NCBI GenBank assembly: GCA_033964015.1 | Contig: CM066920.1 | Span: 8,337,912-8,401,911 of the forward strand | Direction: 5' to 3' | Source: Scolanthus callimorphus | Taxonomy: Eukaryota > Cnidaria > Anthozoa > Actiniaria > Edwardsiidae | Length of the DNA: 64,000 nt | In this document: piece by piece, positions 31,851 to 41,675 of the stretch | Numbering within the stretch: position 1 is the stretch's first letter | How the letters are laid out: the number at the start of each line of letters is the position of its first letter | Position numbers and translations under genes: made by a program | The notes under the pieces: model-generated | Told to the model about the DNA's origin: nothing | The model's input: only the letters and a program-made list of their open reading frames with translations | Database searches by the model: none

Positions 31851-34325
31851 AATTGAACTGGGAATTTCTTTTTATTCCAAATACTTTGCAAATGTGATTT
31901 TTTAGTTACCAAATGACCACTTCAGTTACCACTTTACTATTCATGAGAGAACATTGCCAAAATACCGAAATAAATGATAGAACTTTTGACCATTTTTTTT
32001 TTGGGATGTGGGAATGGGGGATGGATATAATAAAACTGATAACACTTCTGTTTATTAAGGGAGCACGCCAGTGATAGCAAAACAAGCTCACATCCTTTCC
32101 CTCCGGGAATTATTCCTTTTAAAACAAAGACATCCTAACTTCCCCCACAATTAGGGCTGGAATGTTTATGACTCTGCTTTAATTCGTGAAAGCCAAATAG
32201 AATTTACAGCATTGCACATTCTGTAGGATTTATTTTAGCACATCAACACTCTTTTGTAATGAATCTAAGAAAAGAGTATGGCACACATGATCTAGTTTAT
32301 TTTTAGGTCATTTTCCTTTTTGGTCTAAACACATTTTATAACCTGAAATGAAAAAAAAAATTGTGTGGAGGTAACTTATTTCGACTACTACAATATTTAA
32401 TCAGTTATAATTATTTTCTGTTTATGCAAATCATTAGCTGACAACTGAGTGCTACCTGTATAAACTTACCAACCATGTTTAGTTACTAATTTTTTTTTGT
32501 CATAGTTAAATTTGAGATAAATGATCAGGATCCATTTTTTTTGTAGTCTTGGAGTGGCGAGAATAACAGTGGCATAACAGAATTTGCCAACAGCGGGCCC
32601 TTTTGTTGCAAATTTTGCCATTATGAAAAAGGGAGGCCTTGCCCCCAAAAACACATGATGTTCTGGTCAAATCCATAAATCTATGTAACAATTAGGTTCA
32701 GATTAATCCTTCAATCTTAGGTGTTTTTTGTACAGAAAGCAAATATTTTTCATTCATCATTTTGAACATGTCTCGTCCATCCTTACATTGACCAAATCAG
32801 AATTTGAAAAAATGCCACTGCTGCTTGAAATCGCACACACAAATTTTCACATTGTTGTAGCCCCTTTCGGCTGTGGAGTTTAGTTTAATTGAGTTTTTTA
32901 GTTACCAATACGAGTAATACCTATTTGTTATTATTCTACCCTTGGTCACAGGATCAGTTCCCTGCCATTGTAATAAATAGCTAAACACGCAAAAATGGAG
33001 ATTGAGCCATTTTGGTAGCAATTAAAGTTACTTTTGGCATGTTTCAAACATTTGACCCAATTTAAAATTCCACCTGAGTGTCCAAAGATAATGTTTATTT
33101 TAGGAAAGTCCTGAAAAATGTTGAAGATACTATAAAGCTTTCTAGGTTCATAGTCCCACCAACCCCAAAAGGTCCAAAACCTGGAGATTGTGTTTCAAAT
33201 GCAACAACTGTATGAGAAAATCCAGAAAAATCTACCTGGGAGACAAAGTAAATGAATGGAAAGTCTCAATGTTTTACAAGGGTAAAAACCTGGAGAACCA
33301 CTGGAGAGCCTGGCAGGTATTTAGGTTGGAAGGTACGTGTATTTCCTAAAACGTTGTGTGATTCCAGAAAAATACATACCTCCCCCATGGAAGGGATTTG
33401 AAAGTTACAAAGGGGTGAGGGAGGGATCAAATATCTGTTATTTCCCATACCAAACACTCACTGTATTTTTGACTAAATCGGGGCTCGGATCTCAACTCCT
33501 TCTTTTGGGGGTTATGGTTTTTTCTTGAATCACACTTTTAAAATTTAAACTAGTTTATATTTTAGCAAAACTTTACAGATTACTTTTGACATTTCATTTT
33601 TGCATAGTAGGCTTAACAAGAAAAAAATGTCTAGTAACGCATCTGTGTTTTTGTTTTAAAAACATTTAAAGGGGCATTCACATGCTTAATTTTTGTAAAA
33701 CCCGTAAAAAAAGTTATTTTAATCACCAAAATACATTTAAGTTTACCGGCAATGACACCAAAATAACAGTCCCAAGAGGTGATGGAATTGGATTGTGATT
33801 TGAATTATTTGCTTGTCAGGCAAGCATGTGAGTGCCCTTTAATAATGTTATAATTCTTAGAATTTGTGAGGTATAAGAGATATTATATAAAAACTTATTC
33901 ATGTGGTGAAACATCATTTTGTTGGGTTATTTTATTGAGTTTTTTCGTTTTATACGTATTATACTGTAGTGTTCAAAAAAATGTTATCACTAATCTTTGA
34001 AGTAACTATTATTTTTAAAGTAAAAAAATCATCACTCAAGTGTTTTAAATTTAGATAATTTATCATCTACAGAATGCGCATCACAAAAAAAAAAACATCA
34101 TTATATACTGGTACCATAACTGAAATTTAAATTGAATTTGCCAAACTATGTATTGTTTTAGTAGCAGAGCTTCTCATCCGAGCCCGCCAAGGACTTAGAT
34201 CATATTAGGATGCCTTACAAGTTTTAAAAGCAAAATTTGGTTGAATAATTGCCCTTCCACCCTGATATGTAACTTGATCTGCTATCATGCCATGCTACCG
34301 TAATTAGTAGAAGTGTGATCAGCCA
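31851..34325. other. Interior between the inverted coding-like segments
   Basis: AT-rich, no conserved frame. If the flanking segments belong to one element this is its interior; I see no transposase. Confidence 0.4.
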
Positions 34326-34575
34326 AACATACTGCACACATTTGTACCTACCATTATGACAACATCAATCATATGAGACACCTGGAAAGTGTGAATGACA
34401 ATGTCCTGGTGCCCTAGAGTTGTAGCCTTGAGAGCTGAGGAGGTACTGTCTGATGAGCAGTTTGGAGCTTGTACAGGAGCCTCAATACTGAATGCAGCAA
34501 GTGACACACCTACCAGTTTTGACGTCTGGAGCACCTTCTTCAGCTGGGGCCTTCGGGGCCTTGTGGGACTTTTGT
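34326..34575 (-). pseudogene. Coding-like segment, second half of an inverted pair
   Basis: Inverted relative of 31604-31850, with APNCSSDSTSSALKATTLG and HQDIVIHTFQVSHMID. The central ~100 bp is nearly identical and the edges have diverged. The two may be terminal parts of one ~3 kb fold-back element or two insertions of one family. Confidence 0.4.
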
Positions 34576-34960
34576 TGTTACATACATTTTGCATTATTAA
34601 ACTAAACTGTGTCACAAGACACAGTGACACTACAATGTCACAAGATTTTGCAAATTCTAAAAAAAGTCCATACCCCATCATGGAGAGAAGGTTAATAAAA
34701 AGTTTACATTTGGGGCAATGACGCTATTATCCATACAAATTGTATATTTCACATTTGGATATTTCAGGTATGTCATGACTGTGTCAATGTATGGAGCATA
34801 TTTAAGATTCCCTCTATGGTAGGGATTATTTTGGAAAATTAATCTGTACATTATGGGCCCAGCCAAGTGAAAATTGTCAATTCAAATTTCTAATAGCATG
34901 AAAACAGTTTTGGGTCATTAAGTAAATTCTCTCCATGGTTGGCATATGAATCTTTTCTGT

Positions 34961-35202
34961 AATAGGCCATTTGCACTAACTGGGTCGTGTGACCCAAATC
35001 CTATATATCCTATAGCAAAATCTTGAAAATTCAACTCGCTGCCATTTGCTCCAAGTTTTAGATATTTTATGCTGAAACTTCAGTTCTTGACTAACATCAA
35101 TTGAATTTGTTCTTTGTATTTCTGGAAATGATTTTGACAAAACATCTTGTTAAGAGGTATGTAGCTGGGGTCACATGACCCACCTAGTGCAAGTGGCCTA
35201 TT
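34961..35202. mobile_element. AATAGGCCATTTGCACTA inverted-repeat element
   Basis: Left AATAGGCCATTTGCACTAAC and right TAGTGCAAGTGGCCTATT, with GGGTCGTGTGACCC / GGGTCACATGACCC inside each end. Confidence 0.8.
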
Positions 35203-35725
35203 ACACACTACCCTGGTAAGCAGAAGGGTAGCCAATGGTCAAAATGGTATTTTTCCCAGTTATCAATCCCAAGTGAATTAACTTGCATTAAAATTTAAAA
35301 ATCAAAGCAGGAAGATGCCAAAATGTAGAAATTGAAACTCGGAGGCATGTGAAATTTTGCTTTGGATATTTTGTGCGACCATTTGCCACCCCTCTGGAAG
35401 TAATTTGGTTCTGATATGAATTTTTGCAAGGGGTACTCCAGACTTTTGTGTCAGGGAGGTACAAATGAGACTTGAAAGTATAAAGCCCCCCAAAAAAGCC
35501 ATGAAAAAAAATCAAAACTGACTAACCCAAATTCTCTTTCTAGATTACCAAGGCTAGGTTGTTTGCTTAAAGAATCCCACAAAATTTTTTTGGACAAATC
35601 TCAATTTGAAAAGATTAGACCAAAACAATCCTTTGCACCTATCCCTCACACAAAGTCTGTAGTACATCCTGGGGCTACTTTGAAACATTACCTGTAGTCA
35701 AATCACACTAGTGGTCTATTGTCAA

Positions 35726-35972
35726 TGGGCAAGTCCAGAAAATAAAGGTACCCTCCCCATGGGCGGCACTAGTTTCTGACCCCCTCATGCATCCAGAATT
35801 TCCAAAATGGTTCCCCCCCCCCCCATGCATATAGAATTCCGGGCAGGTTAAAGAAATCTAGCTTCGAAAACCCCCCCTTGCAATCAGAATTCCGAGTTCT
35901 TAAATGCCCCCATCCCATCAGAATTTCCAAATGCCACCCGTGGGGGGTACCTTTATTTTCTGGAATTGCCCA
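35726..35972. mobile_element. TGGGCAAGTCCAG element
   Basis: 247 bp relative of 19973-20094 with ~28 bp inverted ends and internal CATCCAGAATTTCC-type repeats and C runs. Confidence 0.85.
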
Positions 35973-36121
35973 ATGCTGTGTTTTGATTGGTTGAGCTACT
36001 AATACTAGTAGCGAAAAGTGTTAGATTTGAATGCCAGAAATTTGAATGTGATTTGACTAAAACAATTATTTCTCGCATCCTCTTGGCCTCTGAGTCAATA
36101 GCCTGCTATTGACTTAGGGCC

Positions 36122-36192
36122 CATTGCATTTTAAACTGCACTGGTGTCCCCCCCCCCCCCCCCCCTGGGTGTGGTTTAAAAATGCAATCAGG
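36122..36192. mobile_element. Short GATTGCATTTTTAAAC-family element
   Basis: ATTGCATTTTAAACTGCACT and GGTTTAAAAATGCAATC surround a C run of about 18. Confidence 0.6.
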
Positions 36193-36414
36193 CAATCAAA
36201 AAGGGGTAATTGTGTGTGAATGGAATTGTAAATGGCCGCTCCACTGCAGTTAGGTTTGCAGTGTTTGCCAGGATGACGAAGAGGCCTGGCTGTTGGCGTA
36301 GCTGGATGATGACCTCATGCAAGATCACTTTGGTCTGACTGGTGATCAGTGTCGTCTAGCTGGTGCCCTGGACAGTTCACTGTGGTTTGCTGTGGGGCTC
36401 ATAAAGTGGTGTGG

Positions 36415-36662
36415 CTTATGGTCTGAAGGGCTCACTATGGTCTGGCGGATGGTCTGAAGGGCTCACTGTAGTCTGGCTGATGGTGTGAAGGGCTCACTGT
36501 GGTCTGGCTGGTTGGTCTGTTAAGGGCTCACTGTGGTCTGGATGGATGGTCTGAAGGGCTCGCTGTGGTCTGACTGATGGTCTGAAGGGCTCACTGTGGT
36601 CTGGCTGGTTGGTCTGAAGGGCTAACTGAAGTCTGGTGGATGGTCTGAAGAGTTCACTGTGG
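36415..36662. repeat. 31 bp minisatellite, left block
   Basis: Unit GATGGTCTGAAGGGCTCACT then GTGGTCTGGCT, about 8 imperfect copies. Interrupted at 36663-37025 by a different sequence and resumes after it. Confidence 0.9.
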
Positions 36663-37025
36663 TAAAGTAACAAATAAAAGTAATTAGTTATATAGCGCTT
36701 GTTCTCACAGCTCTAAGCGCTTTACATTTTGGATAACCCGTCATTTAGAAACCAGTTCATAAACATGAGTGTGTGTTAGTATGGTGAGTTCTGTTACACA
36801 GAGGTTGGGCAACTTCTGACGGTCCTTGTGGTTCTTTAACGTCCCTCTGGTTCCGGTTAGTGTAGTGTATGTGAGAGATGGGACCTACAGTTTAACATCC
36901 TTTTCCAAGAAGACGCAAAGGTCTAACCATTTGCAGATATTAGAGCAAAGCAGTACCTTCACAATTATTTAGAAAAGACACACAGAAGCCTGGTGTTCTA
37001 CCATGCACTGCGCTAACAGGTCTGC
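36663..37025. mobile_element. Sequence interrupting the 31 bp minisatellite (TATAGCGCTT element)
   Basis: Contains TATATAGCGCTTGTTCTCAC and AGCGCTTTACATT, which form an inverted AGCGCTT pair, then single-copy-looking DNA. A similar TATATAGCTCTTGTG...AAAGCGCTACATGG lies at 37740-37775. It interrupts one array, so it is probably an insertion; no target duplication was seen. Confidence 0.5.
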
Positions 37026-37370
37026 CTAATGATGTGAATGGCTCACTGTGGTCTGGCTGGTTGGTCTGAATGGCTTAATGGAGTCTGGCTGATAGTCTGA
37101 AGGGTTTCCTGTGGTCTGGCTGATAGTCTGAAGGGTTTCCTGTGGTCTGGCTGATGGTCTGAAGGGCTTCCTGTGGTCTGGCTGATGGTCTGAAGGGTTT
37201 CCTGTGGTCTGGCTGGTGGTCTGAAGGGCTCACTATAGTCTGGCAGATGGTCTGAAGGGCTCACTGTGATCTGCTGGCTGGTGGTCTGAAGGGCTCACTA
37301 TAGTCTGGCTGGTGGTCTGAAGGGCTCACTGTGGTCTGGTGGATGGTCTGAAGGGCTCACTGTGCATGTT
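37026..37370. repeat. 31 bp minisatellite, right block
   Basis: About 11 units of the same repeat as 36415-36662, several with GGGTTTCCTGTGGTCTGG in place of GGGCTCACTG. Confidence 0.9.
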
Positions 37371-38516
37371 CTGGCACATGATCTACAGGGCTTACTAGCT
37401 TGATGACCTGTCAAACTTATGTACTATTATCTAGCTGATGAAGTGAAGACCGGGCCAAAGATGATCTTGGTAACTAAAAATACATAGAACCATAACAAAG
37501 GTGTTAGAATGCATTGAATAAACTTGAACTGCTGTGTGATCGTAGCAATGAAGGTTGATTTCCTATTCAAAATAAAATCCATACAGAAAGGTTTGCAACA
37601 GACCTATACATTCCTAGCCCCCTTGTACAGTATGTACCATTCTTTAAGAATCAATGATGTTGAACAAATAGCAAAAATTTGAAAGTTTCGAATGATTAAA
37701 ACCAAATCCTTTCTAAAAGCTATATTACAATAGTGATTATTATATAGCTCTTGTGTTTATCAAAGCGCTACATGGCAGCTATCTTGGAGTCGCCACTAAA
37801 ATCGGCTGTTCCTACTACCTGGTTACCAAGTCAGAGGCCAGGCTACATTTTGATGTATTTTTTTCTCATCCATTGCCGGGACAACAAAAATCTAACGGTA
37901 AATATTTTTCAAACGTGACAATGGCATCTTTCCTTACTATCAAAAACTCAGTCATTCCACCTGCAGATCTATTCTTATGAATTTTCTTTAGCATTCCCGA
38001 AGATGAATTTCACAAAAAAAGCATCAAAACATGAGCAAATCAGGCAACAAAAGTCTGGATTTTGCAGCTGTTGGCTAAGTTTGTCACATACGTGCTGCTG
38101 ACAAAGATCGCGCCACTTTCAACAGAGTGTGTGCTCAGCTCTGTTTTGTAAAAACAATGTTGCTGAAAATTTTTGGATTGTCTTTCACTTCGATTTTCAT
38201 CTGAGCTGTCTGACATTCTGGAAGAACAAAATGTGCTGATTGATTTAAGCAAATAAACAATTAACAGGTGTGAAAAGGTCAGCAACAAAATAAAGAAACA
38301 AGGTCACCCATTTCTTCTCAAAAACGTGAACAGAGATCGAGAACCTCATTCCTAGAGACTTCACTGATTTTGTTCTCAGTGGGCTCCTCAAAGAGCCGTA
38401 GGCCTGGATTCTCAGGGGGAGGGGGGGGGATAAAAATGCGTCACAATTCAAACGTGGCTGCTATAGCCGGTCATTTATAATTATGGGCTCGTATTTTGGA
38501 ACATAAAAATTTAATG
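37371..38516. other. Intergenic, no gene recognised
   Basis: Short frames only. Contains the second AGCGCT element fragment at 37740-37775. Confidence 0.4.
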
Positions 38517-38702
38517 TGTGTTTCCAGAAATTAGCCATACCCCCCCTACAGAAGGGATTGGAAATTCCGGAGGGGTGGGGGGGTCAATTTACCTGATCTT
38601 TTTCCATACAAATACTGTATTTTTCTTCGGAAAGGGGTGGGGGGGTCACTTTTCAACACCCTTCCGTTCGGGGGGTGTGGATATTTTTTGGAACCACACA
38701 AT
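38517..38702. mobile_element. TTTCCAGAAATTAGCCATACC G-run element
   Basis: GTGTGTTTCCAGAAA and TTTTTGGAACCACACAA are roughly inverted ends. CAACACCCTTCCG is shared with 29670-29805. Confidence 0.55.
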
Positions 38703-39267
38703 GGCGGACGAAAATACAGTGTTTTTCGCACACGTTTTTCCTTGTATTCTGGTCGGGATTTTTCACTAAAATCCACTCAACAAGAGAGTATTGTGGATAA
38801 TTAAAGTTAGTAGGCCGGCAAAAAAAAGGTACATAAGTTAACTTAACTTAAGCTTAAATCCGGTCACGAATTTCCCACTTCACAACGACTTTGTAAAGCC
38901 CAAATTACTCATTTTGCGAACAGCAACAACAGAATTTTCTGACTTTCTATTTGTACTTACCATACTAGTAACTCTAGTATATATTTCCCCGGCGAAAGGA
39001 GCCTTTCTCGAGAAAATATGAGCTAAAATCGGCTCAATTGTTTCGGCTTGGTACGGGAGCACATGTTTAAATTTCGCGCTGGCTAGACTCGGTACCAGGG
39101 ACACTCATCACCGACCACACAGCGACTCCGAAAGATGTTTAGGCATTTTGTCAATTTTCATGCTCCTTGTTAAGATATGTTTTGTTTTGATACTTATCAA
39201 ATCGAGGGAGTTGATTTTTGGCAGGTAAAGCATTACTTCTTGTGTATAAATCTGATATGATTTAGCT

Positions 39268-39288
39268 AAGGGAGTGGTCATTATTTAA

Positions 39289-39333
<45 letters not shown>

Positions 39334-39548
39334 AAATGATTTTACCATCAGAATCGTGTCCATGCTATTGCAGTCATCAAGTCACCCTGTCTAACAAATC
39401 AGCGCCCAAAAAAATTCCACCCCCCCCCCTCTGTAAGCCCAAAAATTTGAGCCCCCCTAAACCGGCGCCCAAAAATCAAAGCCCCCCCCCCCCCCCATAT
39501 ATTTGCCCCCCCCCCCCCCCCCCCCGTTAAATAGTGAATACTCCCTAA
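39268..39548. mobile_element. AGGGAGTGGTCATTATTTA-family element with a 42 nt G run
   Basis: Left AAGGGAGTGGTCATTATTTA and right TTAAATAGTGAATACTCCCT are inverted. The G run spans 39290-39331 and C runs lie at the right end, so the strand can fold on itself. Intergenic. Confidence 0.8.
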
Positions 39549-39701
39549 AGATTTATAGCTGTGTGAATATACCGTTGGCCGCGGGAAACGTTGTCACCCA
39601 AAAGCCCTTAAAAAGCTTGAAGCGCAAAGGATAATTAATGGGACCATCTAAACTGCTACTGTTTGTTCTGAACTCAGACAGTTTTCGCAACCACAGGTAA
39701 A

Positions 39702-40038
39702 AGACCCCGTGCACACTACACCGTTTTCAAACGAAAACGGATACTTTTTGCTCCGTTCATCAAAAAGATTTGCGTCCACGAAAACGATATTATGCATTCA
39801 GTGCGCATGCTCAAACAAGCTCAACGCATGCACATTTCGATCTGCTGGCCTGCGAGACGTCATCGTTTTCAACCGTCCACACTAGAAAACAGCGTTTTCA
39901 AACAGCTCCGTTTTCAAATCGCTCTCTGGAGAGCATTTTCGGATTGATCCGTTATCGGTAGCCGTATCCGTAGCAAAACGTATCCGGAGCAAAAAGTATC
40001 CGCATTCGTTTGAAAACGGAGTAGTGTGGACGGGGTCT
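39702..40038. mobile_element. AGACCCCGTnCACACTA inverted-repeat element
   Basis: Begins AGACCCCGTGCACACTACAC and ends GTAGTGTGGACGGGGTCT. The interior repeats CGTTTTCAAA and its complement, relating it to the element at 12390. Intergenic. Confidence 0.8.
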
Positions 40039-41501
40039 AAATGTCAGCACATTTCTAAGCCTGCCTTTTGTTTCTAATAATTTACGGATTCAGATAAATC
40101 TTTATACCCATACTCCCTAGCGCACCAAGCTTTACAGCAAGTTGCTTTTTCCAGTGACAACGTATTCCGGAAACGGCATAGACATTTTGAATCGCCTGCC
40201 TTTTGCTCCCAGCATTCAACTTCTGCTACTAGACAACTAGAAACTACTACTAGTTGCAATCAGTCAAACGAGAATCTATTCAACGGACCTTTCTAGGAAC
40301 ATGAATGACATATTCGATCCTCGGTATTTGTAGCAAATAGTAAATACAAGCACTTTGGTGCATGGTTTCGGAGCACAGACAAGACACATTTGTCCATAGT
40401 CAATACAGTTTTATTCTTCATTTTTAAAATATGTTTTTTTTCCATTATCGTTTTTTACAAAAGAGTAAAAAAAACTAACATAAAAAAAACAGGCAACGAA
40501 AAACGAAAGATATGCCTAGGGCTTCAAACCGTGAGATTTTGGTGTTAAAACGAAATAGGATTTACTGGGAGATGCTAGTTCCGACTATTTGAATACAATA
40601 CGTATATATTTAAACCTACTTTAGCGGCCACCCTCTATTACAGTCATGCGCGTCCAACAGTGGCCACCCAATCTAAGTTTTGTTACACTCTACACTTTAA
40701 AGATTGATCTTATGCACGATATTTTGAGTAGAAAATAAAGACAACATCTGGATGGAGGAAAAAAAATAAACATTTTTGTTGTCAAACGAGAAAATGAAAG
40801 AAGAGCATCACAAACTTGTAAGAAACTTTGTCGGGTGGCCACGGTTGACGCGCAAGACTGTAAGCGGCCACTGTAAGCGACTCAGTGACCTAGCGGGGAG
40901 AGCACGCCCGGCCATCAGACCATTTTAAGGACGCCCCTTGTATGAGTAGTGAACCACCAACCTTATCCCCATAGTTATCTGTCATCGCAAAGTATTTATA
41001 GGTCACAATGTCTTCAAGGGATCCATGTGGGACAATTGTTATTTATTTATTCCTATTTTCGACTTCTTATTCGCAATGTCCATTAATTAATGTTTATCGT
41101 TATAAATATTTTTCCTGTCATAGTCCACGTGGAACGCCCTTATCGGTATTTACGCATGCGCATACTCATTACCAAACAATTCCCTAACATTGCTTACAGC
41201 TGTTTTGAGTATTCTTCGCGTTCGACTTCCAATGGCGTCCTGGCTTCCGTCACTCTTCCGTCGTCTAATTTGAGCCTTAGCCCTCAGTAACGTAGGCCAA
41301 TTGTTTAGAAAAGGATAGTAAAAGATGATGTGTGTTGGCGCATTTCACTAGGATGGCGAATAACTGAATTCTATGTATTCCAAAGAGTTTTAAAGTTTGA
41401 TTGACGGAAGCCAGAAAGCGGTTTGACGGTTTTAAATCATTCTCGTGAGTTCGCAGAATACTCAAAACAGCTGTACCGCCTGGTCACCCTTTCCTCTGAG
41501 T
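40039..41501. other. 3' flank of TMEM63 copy B
   Basis: No gene seen. On the - strand AATAAATAA (41041-41052) could serve as a polyadenylation signal about 450 nt after the stop. CGCATGCGCATACTCATTAC and TGTTTTGAGTATTCTTCGCG / CGAGTTCGCAGAATACTCAA (41198-41470) form an inverted pair, probably another short element. Confidence 0.35.
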
Positions 41502-41675
41502 TTAAGGTGATTCACTTGACATGGAGTTCAGTGGAGTGTTTTCATTAACGCCATCATGTACATCAGAAGTTTCCTCCTTGAGTCGCATGAGCTTTTCTTC
41601 CAAATCTCCCTCATCAATACTGAGAGAGAACACCGGAGGCAGTTCGAAGCTTTGCCGGTAGCATTCAGCGGCTTC
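41502..41675 (-). CDS. TMEM63: TMEM63 copy B exon 12 (C-tail and stop)
   Basis: 57 codons plus TAA (41504-41502) after TTCCGCAG. The acidic tail (EEKLMRLKEETSDVHDG) differs from that of copy A. Confidence 0.85.
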   Translation of the reverse strand, partial: EAAECYRQSFELPPVFSLSIDEGDLEEKLMRLKEETSDVHDGVNENTPLNSMSSESP

